From NCBI RefSeq assembly GCF_030272615.1, contig NW_026728923.1:397501-430000 (forward strand): DNA of 32,500 nt. Reading direction: 5' to 3'. Each line of letters begins with the position of its first letter. Position 1 is the stretch's first letter. A model generated the notes under the pieces. It saw nothing but the letters and a program-made list of their open reading frames with translations. It did not search any database and was not told the origin of the DNA. This DNA comes from Cryptomeria japonica. Lineage: Eukaryota > Streptophyta > Pinopsida > Cupressales > Cupressaceae. This document shows positions 1 to 9,369 of the stretch, in pieces. The translations under genes and the position numbers were made by a program.

Positions 1-3000
1 CGCGACGCGTCCGACAAAGAGAACGTTCCAAGGCGGCAGAGGAGGTTACCAGCCGAAGGATGCAGTAGCAATAACAGGTATAGTTCCGCGGCGGCCGAGA
101 AGACTCACCGCATAGGAATCGGGATGCGAGGCGAGGGATGCGGCGGGAAGGCCCCGACGGCTAAACGGAAGAGGCTGCAGGGCCGCCTCGGAATGGTCCA
201 AGCATCGGACGCGATTGGGACGACTACCAGTGCCAACCCCTTATCCCGCGATGCGTCCGATACACAGATAGTTCCAAGGCGGCCGAGGAGCCTCACCGCA
301 TATCAATCGGGGTGCGAGGCGAGGGATGGGGCGGGAAGGCCCCAACGGCTAGACGGAAGAGGCTTCAGGGCCACCTCGGAATGCTCCAAGCATCGGACGC
401 GCTTGGGGCGACTACCAGTGCCAACCCCTTATCCCGCGATGCGTCCGATACACAGATGGTTCCAAGGCGGCCGAGGAGCCTCACCGCATAGCAATCGGGG
501 GTGCGAGGCGAGGGATGGGGCGGGAAGGCCCCAACGGCTAGACGGAAGAGGCTTCAGGGCCGCCTCGGAATGGTCCAAGCATCGGACGCGCTTGGGGCGA
601 CTACCAGTGACAACCCCTCATCCCGCGATGCGTCCGATACGAAGATGGTTCCAAGGCGGCCGAGGAGCCTCACCGCATAGCAATCGGGGTGCGAGGTGGG
701 GGATGCGGCGAGATGGCCCCAACGGCTAGACGGAAGAGGCCACAGGGCCGCGTCGGAATAGTCCAAGCATCGGACGCGCTTGGGGCGACTACCAGTGACA
801 ACCCCTTATCCCGCGATGCGTCCGATACGAAGATAGTTCCAAGGCGGCCGAGGAGCCTCACCGCATAGCAATCCGGGTGCGAGGTGGGGGATGCGGCGAG
901 ATGGCCCCAACGGCTAGACGGAAGAGGCTGCAGGGCCGCCTCGGAATAGTCCAAGCATCGGACGCGCTTGGGGCGACTACCAGTGACAACCCCTTATCCC
1001 GCGATGCTTCCGATACGAAGACAGTTCCAAGGCGGCCGAGGAGCCTCACCGCATAGCAATGGGGGTGCGAGGTGAGGGATGCGGCGAGATGGCCCCAACG
1101 GCTAGACGGAAGAGGCCACAGGGCCGCCTCGGAATAGTCCAAGCATCGGACGCGCTTGGGGCGACTACCAGTGACAACCCCTTATCCCGCGATGCATCCG
1201 ATACGAAGATAGTTCCCAGGCGGCCGAGGAGCCTCACCGCATAGCAATCGGGGTGCGAGGCGAGGGATGCGGCGAGATGGCCCCAAAGGGTAGACGGAAG
1301 AGGCTGCGGGGCCGCCTCGGAATAGTCCAAGCATCGAACGCGCTTGGGGCGACTACCACTGCCAACCCCTTATCCCGCGATGCGTCCGATACACAGATAG
1401 TTCCGAGGCGGCCGAGGAGCTGGGGGATGCGGCGAGATGGCCCCAACGGCTAGACGGAAGAGGCTGCAGGGCCGCCTCGGAATAGTCCAAGCATCGGACG
1501 CGCTTGGGGCGACTACCAGTGACAACCCCTTATCCCGCGATGCGTCCGATACACAGATAGTTCCGAGGCGGCCAAGGAGCCTCACCGCATAGCAATCGTG
1601 GTGCGAGGTGGGGGATGCAGCGAGATGGCCCCAACGGCTAGACGGAAGAGGCTGCAGGGCCGCCTCGGAATGGTCCAAGCATCGGACGCGCTTGGGGCGA
1701 CTACCACTGCCAACCCCTTATCCCGCGATGCGTCCGATACACAGATAGTTCCAAGGCGGCCGAGGAGCCTCACCGAATAGCAATCGGGGTGCGAGGCGAG
1801 GGATGCGGCGAGAAAGCCCCAACGGCTAGAGGGAAGAGGCTTCAGGTCCGCCTCGGAATGGTCCAAGCATCGGACGCGCTTGGGGCGACTACCAGTGACA
1901 ACCCCTTATCCCGCGACGCGTCCGATACACAGATAGTTCCAAGGCGGCCGAGGAGCCTCACCGCATAGCAATCGGGGTGCGAGGCGAGGGATGCGGCGAG
2001 AAGGACCCAACGGCTAGACGGAAGAGGCTTCAGGGCCGCCTCGGAATGGTCCAAGCATCGGACGCGCTTGGGGCGACTACCAGTGACAACCCCTTATCCC
2101 GCGACGCGTCCGATACACAGATAGTTCCAAGGCGGCCGAGGAGCCTCACCGCATAGCAATCGGGGTGCGAGGCGAGGGATGCGGCGAGAAGGACCCAACG
2201 GCTAGACGGAAGAGGCTTCAGGTCCGCCTCGGAATGGTCCAAGCATCGGACGCGCTTGGGGCGACTACCAGTGACAACCCCTTATCCCGCGACGCGTCCG
2301 ATACACAGATAGTTCCAAGGCGGCCGAGGAGCCTCACCGCATAGCAATCGGGGTGCGAGGCGAGGGATGCGGCGAGAAGGACCCAACGGCTAGACGGAAG
2401 AGGCTTCAGGGCCGCCTCGGAATGGTCCAAGCATCGGACGCGCTTGGGGCGACTACCAGTGACAACCCCTTATCCCGCGATGCGTCCGATACACAGATAG
2501 TTCCAAGGCGGCCGAGGAGCCTCACCGCATAGCAATCGGGGTGCGAGGCGAGGGATGCGGCGAGAAGGACCCAACGGCTAGACGGAAGAGGCTTCAGGGC
2601 CGCCTCGGAATGGTCCAAGCATCGGACGCGCTTGGGGCGACTACCAGTGACAACCCCTTATCCCGCGACGCGTCCGATACACAGATAGTTCCAAGGCGGC
2701 CGAGGAGCCTCACCGCATAGCAATCGGGGTGCGAGGCGAGGGATGCGGCAAGAAGGACCCAACGGCTAGACGGAAGAGGCTTCAGGGCCGCCTCGGAATG
2801 GTCCAAGCATCGGACGCGCTTGGGGCGACTACCAGTGACAACCCCTTATCCCGCGACGCGTCCGATACACAGATAGTTCCAAGGCGGCCGAGGAGCCTCA
2901 CCGCATAGCAATCGGGGTGCGAGGCGAGGGATGCGGCGAGAAGGACCCAACGGCTAGACGGAAGAGGCTTCAGGTCCGCCTCGGAATGGTCCAAGCATCG

Positions 3001-4800
3001 GACGCGCTTGGGGCGACTACCAGTGACAACCCCTTATCCCGCGACGCGTCCGATACACAGATAGTTCCAAGGCGGCCGAGGAGCCTCACCGCATAGCAAT
3101 CGGGGTGCGAGGCGAGGGATGCGGCGAGAAGGACCCAACGGCTAGACGGAAGAGGCTTCAGGGCCGCCTCGGAATGGTCCAAGCATCGGACGCGCTTGGG
3201 GCGACTACCAGTGACAACCCCTTATCCCGCGACGCGTCCGATACACAGATAGTTCCAAGGCGGCCGAGGAGCCTCACCGCATAGCAATCGGGGTGCGAGG
3301 CGAGGGATGCGGCGAGAAGGACCCAACGGCTAGACGGAAGAGGCTTCAGGGCCGCCTCGGAATGGTCCAAGCATCGGACGCGCTTGGGGCGACTACCAGT
3401 GACAACCCCTTATCCCGCGATGCGTCCGATACACAGATAGTTCCAAGGCGGCCGAGGAGCCTCACCGCATAGCAATCGGGGTGCGAGGCGAGGGATGCGG
3501 CGAGAAGGACCCAACGGCTAGACGGAAGAGGCTTCAGGGCCGCCTCGGAATGGTCCAAGCATCGGACGCGCTTGGGGCGACTACCAGTGACAACCCCTTA
3601 TCCCGCGACGCGTCCGATACACAGATAGTTCCAAGGCGGCCGAGGAGCCTCACCGCATAGCAATCGGGGTGCGAGGCGAGGGATGCGGCGAGAAGGACCC
3701 AACGGCTAGACGGAAGAGGCTTCAGGGCCGCCTCGGAATGGTCCAAGCATCGGACGCGCTTGGGGCGACTACCAGTGACAACCCCTTATCCCGCGACGCG
3801 TCCGATACACAGATAGTTCCAAGGCGGCCGAGGAGCCTCACCGCATAGCAATCGGGGTGCGAGGCGAGGGATGCGGCGAGAAGGACCCAACGGCTAGACG
3901 GAAGAGGCTTCAGGGCCGCCTCGGAATGGTCCAAGCATCGGACGCGCTTGGGGCGACTACCAGTGACAACCCCTTATCCCGCGACGCGTCCGATACACAG
4001 ATAGTTCCAAGGCGGCCGAGGAGCCTCACCGCATAGCAATCGGGGTGCGAGGCGAGGGATGCGGCGAGAAGGACCCAACGGCTAGACGGAAGAGGCTTCA
4101 GGGCCGCCTGGGAATGGTCCATGCATCGCACGCGCTTGGGGCGACTACCAGTGACAACCCCTTATCCCGCGACGCGTCCGATACACAGATAGTTCCAAGG
4201 CGGCCGAGGAGCCTCACCGCATAGCAATCGGGGTGCGAGGCGAGGGATGCGGCGAGAAGGACCCAACGGCTAGACGGAAGAGGCTTCAGGGCCGCCTCGG
4301 AATGGTCCAAGCATCGGACGCGCTTGGGGCGACTACCAGTGACAACCCCTTATCCCGCGACGCGTCCGATACACAGATAGTTCCAAGGCGGCCGAGGAGC
4401 CTCACCGCATAGCAATCGGGGTGCGAGTCGAGGGATGCGGCGAGAAGGACCCAACGGCTAGACGGAAGAGGCTTCAGGGCCGCCTCGGAATGGTCCAAGC
4501 ATCGGACGCGCTTGGGGCGACTACCAGTGACAACCCCTTATCCCGCGATGCGTCTGATACACAGATAGTTCCAAGGCGGCCGAGGAGCCTCACCGCATAG
4601 CAATCGGGGTGCGAGGCAAGGGATGCGGCGAGAAGGACCCAACGGCTAGACGGAAGAGGCGGCTTCAGGGCCGCCTCGGAATGGTCCAAGCATCGGACGC
4701 GCTTGGGGCGACTACCGTTGCCAACCCCTTATCCCGCGATGCGTCTGATACACAGATAGTTCCGAGGCGGCCGAGGAGCCTCACCGCATAGCAATCGGGT
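1..4800. repeat. 188-bp tandem repeat array, about 25 copies (candidate 5' ETS or IGS subrepeat)
   Basis: The word GCATCGGACGCGCTTGGGG recurs at 202, 390, 579, 767, 955, 1143, 1331, 1491, 1679, 1867 and then every 188 bp to 4499, with a last copy at 4690. The period is 188 bp apart from four exceptions: one extra G near 500 (189), a 28-bp deletion near 1420 (160), and a 3-bp insertion near 4660 (191). Copies from about 1867 to 4499 are almost identical, while copies left of 1860 and the last one carry more substitutions. Each unit contains CATAGCAATCGGGGTGCGAG, CCCAACGGCTAGACGG and GGCGACTACCAGTG, words that also occur in the promoter-bearing repeats at 4800-6200. The array starts before the window. 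The roughly 70-codon open frames in each unit are not credible genes. Placement in a 5' ETS is inferred only from the leftward Pol I-type elements on its right. Confidence 0.95.
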
Positions 4801-5044
4801 TGCGAGGCAGATTATTGGGAAGGGAACCCCCTGGGATGCGGCTCAAGCAGTGCCCAAAGGGACTGGAATGCGGAATCACATCGAGAGACCCAAATGCTAT
4901 ACGAGGGCTCAAATCGAATTATCGATTTGGCCACGACATGGACGCATCGGAACGACTACCTTTGCCGAACCACTCGCAATTGCATCCATACCGAAACCAA
5001 TAGACATTTCCGTTAGAGCCCTCGCATAGCATTCGGGAATCTCG

Positions 5045-5138
5045 CATGCCCCTCTAAATCGACCAATGCTGGCGCTCAACGAAAATCCGAGCGCTACCAC
5101 CGTTCGAGCGCCAGCATTGGTCGAGTTAGAGGGGCACG
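5045..5138. repeat. strong imperfect inverted repeat, arms of about 34 bp, beside the leftmost initiator
   Basis: Left arm 5048-5081 and right arm 5101-5135 are reverse complements except for one mismatch and one bulged base, around a 19-base loop (5082-5100). The arm core is TCGACCAATGCTGGCGCTC on the left, and its complement is on the right. Pairing continues weakly outward to 5045 and 5138. It begins about 25 bases downstream (in - strand direction) of the TATATAGGGG element at 5163-5175, so a leftward transcript from there would carry this hairpin almost at its 5' end. Confidence 0.9.
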
Positions 5139-5162
5139 GGGGAGAATGCTCCAGTCAACACC

Positions 5163-5175
5163 TCCCCTATATAAG
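5163..5175 (-). promoter_or_regulatory. Pol I-type initiator 1 (candidate 35S gene promoter)
   Basis: The - strand reads CTTATATAGGGGA followed by GG, which matches the plant Pol I start consensus of TATAT(A/R) followed by a G run. It is the leftmost of 13 such elements. Nothing like it occurs in the 188-bp array beyond it, so in a leftward rDNA array it is the best candidate for the gene promoter. The + strand also reads TATATAAG, so a Pol II TATA box is the main alternative reading. Confidence 0.6.
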
Positions 5176-5651
5176 TTATTTGTCCGATTCTCGCACAACC
5201 GTAGTCTGCCTCGTCGAATCAAACAACGGTCCCAGATTCCGACTTCCGTTCCGTAGAGACCCAAAAGCTAGATGGAGGCTCGCAAGAAAGAGAGTCGGCG
5301 CATAGCAATCGGGTTTCTCGAACGTTTAGGGACCGAGCTCACTTGCGGATAGGGCAAAATCCGCCAAGCAACCCAAAAGCTAGACGGGGGCTCGAATCGA
5401 ATCGCCTAGGCGGCCACAACAACGACGTGTTGGATCGACTACCAGTGCCAAACCATTCAGCAAGACTAGTCTGTGTCGAGGCCGGATAGAGATTCTCAGA
5501 GAGCGCCCGTATAGCATTTAGGAGACCTGCCGCGTCCCTCACACTCGACAAATGGTGGTGCACGTTTATAAATCCGAGCGATCCCAACCCTTTCAAGCAC
5601 CAACATCGGTCGAGATAGAGGGGCACGGAGGGGGCTGCGTGAGACAACACA

Positions 5652-5664
5652 GTCCCCTATATAA
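5652..5664 (-). promoter_or_regulatory. Pol I-type initiator 2 (spacer promoter candidate)
   Basis: The same TATATAGGGGA core, 489 bp from initiator 1, but preceded on the + strand by CAGT in place of CACC, so the GGGGAGG run is shortened to GGGGAC on the - strand. Flanked by the same TTATTTGTCCGATTCTC block. Confidence 0.5.
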
Positions 5665-6093
5665 GTTATTTGTCCGATTCTCACACATCCGAAGAATGGT
5701 CATCAAATCGGACAACAGCCCAAACTTCCGACTTCCGTCCCAGAAAGCCCAAGAGCTATCTAAAACGTTCATGGCCGGAACTCGATCGCGGCTATACCAG
5801 TCCGCCAAGCAACCCAAAAGCTAGACTGGAGCTCTAGTCGAATCACCTCTGTGGCCATTGCAAGGACGTGTTGGAGCGACTACCATTGCCGAACCATTCC
5901 GCAGGTCGAGTCCATACCAAGGCCGCATAGAGATTCACGATGAGCTCCTGCATAGCAATCAGGAGACTTGCCGTGTCCATCACAATCGATAAATCCTGGT
6001 GCAAGATTTTTGCATCCGAGCGCTCCAACCAGTCGAGCACCAGCATCAATCGACATAAACGGGCACGGGGGGAGGATGCTCGAGAACACTACC

Positions 6094-6106
6094 TCCCCTA
6101 TATAAG
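6094..6106 (-). promoter_or_regulatory. Pol I-type initiator 3 (spacer promoter candidate)
   Basis: TATATAGGGGAGG on the - strand, in the third diverged promoter repeat, 442 bp from initiator 2. Seven-base CCTCCCC and GGGGAGG words flank its start side and could pair. Confidence 0.55.
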
Positions 6107-6235
6107 TTATTTGTCCGATTCTCAAGCAGCCGAAGTCTGGTCATCGAATCGGGTCAAAGACCACAACTTCCGACTTTACCCACAATGCAAGTCATCGAAT
6201 CGAACATCGGCCCCCGAGTCGGACTCCATGCGTAT

Positions 6236-6539
6236 GTCAGGTCATCGGACCCAAATTCCGCCTTCCTGCGCATGGCGGGCCATCAATATCAACTCGGTCA
6301 TCGGACCCAAACTCCGCCTTTCTGCGCATGGCACGCCTTCAAATCGGTCATCGGACCCAAATTCCGCCTTCCTGTGCATGGCGGGCCATCAACATCAACT
6401 CGGTCATCGGACCCAAATTCCGCCTTTCTGCGCATGGCACGCCATCAACTCGGTCATCGGACCCAAATTCCGCCTTCCTGCGCATGGCAGGTCATCGGAC
6501 ACAAATTCAGACCTCGCCAATATGCCTACGTATCGAATC
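6236..6539. repeat. short tandem repeats of about 50 and 57 bp
   Basis: The word GGTCATCGGACCCAAATTCC (or a close variant) starts near 6239, 6296, 6345, 6402, 6451, 6488 and 6540, mostly followed by GCCTTCCTGCGCATGG. The longer units contain an extra CATCAAYATCAACTC stretch. The last two units change their tail to GACCTCGCC...ATGCC, which is the form found inside the 311-bp repeats, so this patch seems to be a local expansion of that segment. Confidence 0.85.
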
Positions 6540-6638
6540 GGTCATCGGACCCAACTTCCGACTTCATCCATACTGTAGGGTCTTTGAGGTTGGCGCGGTG
6601 CGCTCAACCCGGGGAGTCGACCCATCGAAGCATACACC

Positions 6639-6651
6639 TCCCCTATATAAG
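6639..6651 (-). promoter_or_regulatory. Pol I-type initiator 4
   Basis: TATATAGGGGAGGTGT on the - strand, in the first 311-bp repeat. From here on the + flank changes from GTTATTTG to GCTATTTG. Confidence 0.55.
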
Positions 6652-6949
6652 CTATTTGTCCGATTCCCACACCTGTGTAGTTTGCACCTCTGACCAGGAC
6701 ATCGACCCCAACTTCCGAACTCGACTGCAACGACGGCACCAGCGCCTTGGTGCGCACCTTGCGACGCACAGTCCCAACATTCGCCTTCCTGCACATGGCA
6801 GGTCATCGGACCCAAATTCCGACCTCGCGAGTATGCCTACATATCGAATCGGTCATCGGACACAACTTCCGACTTCATCCATACCGTAGGGTCTTTGAGG
6901 TTGGCGCGGTGCGCTCAACCCGGGGAGTCGACCCAACGAAGCATACACC

Positions 6950-6962
6950 TCCCCTATATAAG
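6950..6962 (-). promoter_or_regulatory. Pol I-type initiator 5
   Basis: Identical core, in the second 311-bp repeat, exactly 311 bp from initiator 4. Confidence 0.55.
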
Positions 6963-7260
6963 CTATTTGTCCGATTCCCACACCTGTGTAGTTTGCACCT
7001 CCGATCAGGACATCGACCCCAACTTCCGAACTCGCCTGCAACGACCGAACCAGCGCCTTGGTGCGCACCTTGCAACGCACAGTGCCAACATTCGCCTTCC
7101 TGCACATGGCAGGTCATCGGACCCAAATTCCGACCTCGCGAGTATGCCTACATATCGAATCGGTCATCGGACCCAACTTCCGACTTCATCCATACCGTAG
7201 GGTCTTTGAGGTTGGCGCGGTGCGCTCAACCCGGGGAGTCGACCCAACGAAGCATACACC

Positions 7261-7273
7261 TCCCCTATATAAG
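7261..7273 (-). promoter_or_regulatory. Pol I-type initiator 6
   Basis: Identical core, in the third 311-bp repeat, exactly 311 bp from initiator 5. Confidence 0.55.
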
Positions 7274-7571
7274 CTATTTGTCCGATTCCCACACCTGTGT
7301 AGCTTGCACCTCCGATCAGGACATCGACCCCAACTTCCGAACTCGACTAAAAAGACCGCACCAGCACCTTGGTGTGCACCTTGCAACGCACAGTGCCAAC
7401 ATTCGCCTTCCTGCACATGGCAGGTCATCGGACCCAAATTCCGACCTCATGAGCATACCTACTAATCGAATCGGTCATCGGACCCAACTTCCGACTTCAT
7501 CCATACCGTAGGGTCTTTGAGGTTGGCGCGGTGCGCTCAACCTGGGGAGTCGACCCATCGAAGCATACACC

Positions 7572-7584
7572 TCCCCTATATAAG
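7572..7584 (-). promoter_or_regulatory. Pol I-type initiator 7
   Basis: Identical core in the fourth, interrupted 311-bp repeat. The palindromic array begins about 100 bp upstream of it in - strand terms, which pushes the next initiator 869 bp away. Confidence 0.55.
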
Positions 7585-7680
7585 CTATTTGTCCGATTCC
7601 GACACCTGTGTAGTTTGCACCTCCGCTCAGGACATCGACCCCAACTTCCGAACTCGCCTGCAACGACCGAACCAGCGCCT

Positions 7681-8315
7681 TGGTGCGCACCAAAAGTGCG
7701 CACTTTTGGAGGGCACTTTTGTGCGCTCCAAAGGTGCGCACTTTTGGAGGGCACTTTTGTGCGCTCCAAAGGTGCGCACTTTTGGAGGGCACTTTTTGGA
7801 GGGCACTTTTGTGCGCTCCAAAGGTGCGCACTTTTGGAGGGCACTTTTTGGAGGGCACTTTTCTGCGCTCCAAAGGTGCGCACTTTTGGAGGGCACTTTT
7901 TGGAGGGCACTTTTCTGCGCTCCAAAGGTGCGCACTTTTGGAGGGCACTTTTTGGAGGGCACTTTTCTGCGCTCCAAAGGTGCGCACTTTTGGAGGGCAC
8001 TTTTTGGAGGGCACTTTTCTGCGCTCCAAAGGTGCGCACTTTTGGAGGGCACTTTTGTGCACTCCAAAGGTGCACACTTTTGGAGGGCACTTTTTGGAGG
8101 GCACTTTTCTGCACTCCAAAGGTGCGCACTTTTGGAGGGCACTTTTTGGAGGGCACTTTTGTGCGCTCCAAAGGTGCGCACTTTTGGAGGGCACTTTTTG
8201 GAGGGCACTTTTGTGCGCTCCAAAGGTGCGCACTTTTGGAGGGCACTTTTGTGCACTCCAAAGGTGCGCACTTTTGGAGGGCACTTTTCCTGCGCTCCAA
8301 AGGTGCACACCTAGG
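7681..8315. repeat. 38/52-bp palindrome-rich tandem array
   Basis: The array is built from a 38-bp unit (GTGCGCAC, TTTTGGAGGGCACTTTT, GTGCGCTCCAAAG) and a 52-bp version with an extra 14-bp TTTGGAGGGCACTT duplication. There are about 13 units between 7695 and 8300, with single-base variants such as CTGCGCTCC, GTGCACTCC and, near 8290, CCTGCGCTCC. GTGCGCAC is self-complementary, and CTCCAAAAG-type words face CTTTTGGAG-type words, so hairpins can form on either strand. This produces open frames of up to about 320 codons on both strands, which I do not treat as genes. Confidence 0.93.
7690..7709. repeat. 20-bp perfect palindrome at the left edge of the 38/52-bp array
   Basis: CCAAAAGTGCGCACTTTTGG reads the same on both strands. 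It lies exactly where the fourth 311-bp repeat breaks off and is the seed motif of the array to its right. Confidence 0.95.
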
Positions 8316-8440
8316 TGAGCACCTTCGACCACACCTTGTAGCACACCAAACTCTGACTTTCGACTTCATCCGCAATGCAGGGTCTTTGAGGTTGGCGCAA
8401 TGCGCACAACCAGGGGAGTCGACCCATCAAACCCAACACC

Positions 8441-8453
8441 TCCCCTATATAAG
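8441..8453 (-). promoter_or_regulatory. Pol I-type initiator 8
   Basis: TATATAGGGGAGGTGTTGGG on the - strand. The + flank AGGGGAG at 8412-8418 is the exact complement of CTCCCCT at 8440-8446. Confidence 0.55.
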
Positions 8454-8597
8454 CTATTTGTCTGATTCTCATACATGCGTAGCCTGCAGGAGCAATTAGG
8501 ACATCGACCCCAACTTTCGGCTTCTAAACGAAAACAAGGTCTTTGAGGTTGGTGTAATGCGAACAACTAGGGGAGTCAACCCATCAAACCCAACACC

Positions 8598-8610
8598 TCC
8601 CCTATATAAG
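8598..8610 (-). promoter_or_regulatory. Pol I-type initiator 9
   Basis: Identical core, exactly 157 bp from initiator 8. The upstream GTCGACCC word has changed to GTCAACCC. Confidence 0.55.
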
Positions 8611-8754
8611 CTATTTGTCTGATTCTCATACATGTGTAGTCTACAGGAGCAATTAGGACATCGACCCCAACTTTTGACTTCTTAACGAAAACAAGGTCTT
8701 TGAGGTTGACGTAATGCGCACAACCAGGGGAGTCGACCCATCAAACCCAACACC

Positions 8755-8767
8755 TCCCCTATATAAG
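8755..8767 (-). promoter_or_regulatory. Pol I-type initiator 10
   Basis: Identical core, exactly 157 bp from initiator 9. Confidence 0.55.
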
Positions 8768-8911
8768 CTATTTGTCCGATTCTCATACATGTGTAGCCTA
8801 CAGGAGCCATTAGGACATTGACCCCAACTTTTGACTTCTTAACGAAAACAAGGTCTTTGAGGTTGGCGTAATGCGCACAACCAAGGGAGTTGACCCATCA
8901 AACCCAACACC

Positions 8912-8924
8912 TCCCCTATATAAG
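8912..8924 (-). promoter_or_regulatory. Pol I-type initiator 11
   Basis: Identical core, exactly 157 bp from initiator 10. Its partner word is AAGGGAG in place of AGGGGAG, which weakens the short stem seen at the other copies. Confidence 0.55.
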
Positions 8925-9131
8925 CTATTTGTCTGATTCTCATACATGTGTAGCCTGCAACAACGATTAGGACATCCACCCCAACTTCTGAATTCGTCTG
9001 CGTTGACCGCACCAAAGGTGCACGCCTTGGTGCTCACCAAAATCCGACTTCCGACTTCTTCTGCTATGCGGGGTCTTTGAGGTTGGCGCAGTGCGCACAA
9101 CCAGGGGAGTCAACCCACCGAATGCAACACC

Positions 9132-9144
9132 TCCCCTATATAAG
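9132..9144 (-). promoter_or_regulatory. Pol I-type initiator 12
   Basis: Identical core, 220 bp from initiator 11 because the intervening unit carries about 63 extra bases around 8986-9048. Confidence 0.55.
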
Positions 9145-9288
9145 CTATTTGTCTGATTCTCATACATGCGTAGACTGCAGCAATGATTAGGACATCCACC
9201 CCAACTTTTGACTTCTTAAACAAGACAGGGTCTTTGAAGTTGGTGCAGTGCACACAACCAGGGGAGTCGACCCATCAAACGCAACACC

Positions 9289-9302
9289 TCCCCTATATAA
9301 AG
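9289..9302 (-). promoter_or_regulatory. Pol I-type initiator 13, one extra A
   Basis: The + strand reads TCCCCTATATAAAGC, so this is the only copy with an added A at the edge of the core. It is the rightmost, i.e. most distal, element and may be decaying. Confidence 0.45.
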
Positions 9303-9369
9303 CTATTTGTCCGATTCTCATACGTGTAGTCTGCAGCAGCGATTAGGACATCGACCCCAACTTCCGAAT

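Larger units (their letters stand above)
4800..6235 (-). repeat. three diverged 440-545 bp repeats, each with a Pol I-type initiator
   Basis: Three related blocks lie at about 4800-5300, 5300-5800 and 5800-6235. Each contains, in + order: a CCCAAAAGCTAGA-type word (absent or degraded in the first), a CGACTACCNNTGCC word (4954, 5438 and 5878 areas), an AGATTC or GAGCCC stretch followed by a CATAGCAWTC-type word, a left inverted-repeat arm, a right arm, and TCCCCTATATAAG followed by TTATTTGTCCGATTCTC. The initiators are 489 and 442 bp apart, and the next one is 545 bp further on. The blocks are far more diverged from each other than the 188-bp copies are, so they look like the older part of the spacer. 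No protein gene is supported. Confidence 0.75.
6540..7680 (-). repeat. 311-bp tandem repeats with one Pol I-type initiator each (3 full copies plus 1 interrupted)
   Basis: GGTCATCGGA...AACTTCCGAC starts at 6540, 6851, 7162 and 7473, exactly 311 bp apart each time. Each unit holds GGTCTTTGAGGTTGGCGCGG, GGGGAGTCGACCCA, the initiator core, TCCGATTCCCACACCTGTG, a CGCCTTGGTGCGCACC palindromic segment (CACCTTGGTGTGCACC in the third unit) and a CTTCCTGCACATGGC stretch. The fourth copy stops at its GGTGCGCACC palindrome (about 7682-7690), where a different array begins. Confidence 0.93.

Noticed and set aside
554-4689. Repeated ~70-codon - strand frames, one per 188-bp unit
   Set aside because: They recur only because the repeat recurs and overlap each other; 188 is not a multiple of three, and they resemble no known short peptide or RNA gene.
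1-4800. CRISPR-like array
   Set aside because: Units are 188-bp direct repeats with no alternating unique spacers, and the setting is a plant rDNA spacer.
7475-8499. Open frames of 212-322 codons over the 38/52-bp array
   Set aside because: Same cause: short repeats in triplet-compatible combinations, mirrored on the opposite strand; no start context, intron signals or conserved domain.
5163-9302. TATATAAG on the + strand as 13 Pol II TATA boxes
   Set aside because: TATATA is self-complementary, but the conserved G run follows it on the - strand (GGGGAGG) as in plant Pol I starts. No coding sequence or conserved start lies to the right of any copy. Kept as an alternative, not called.
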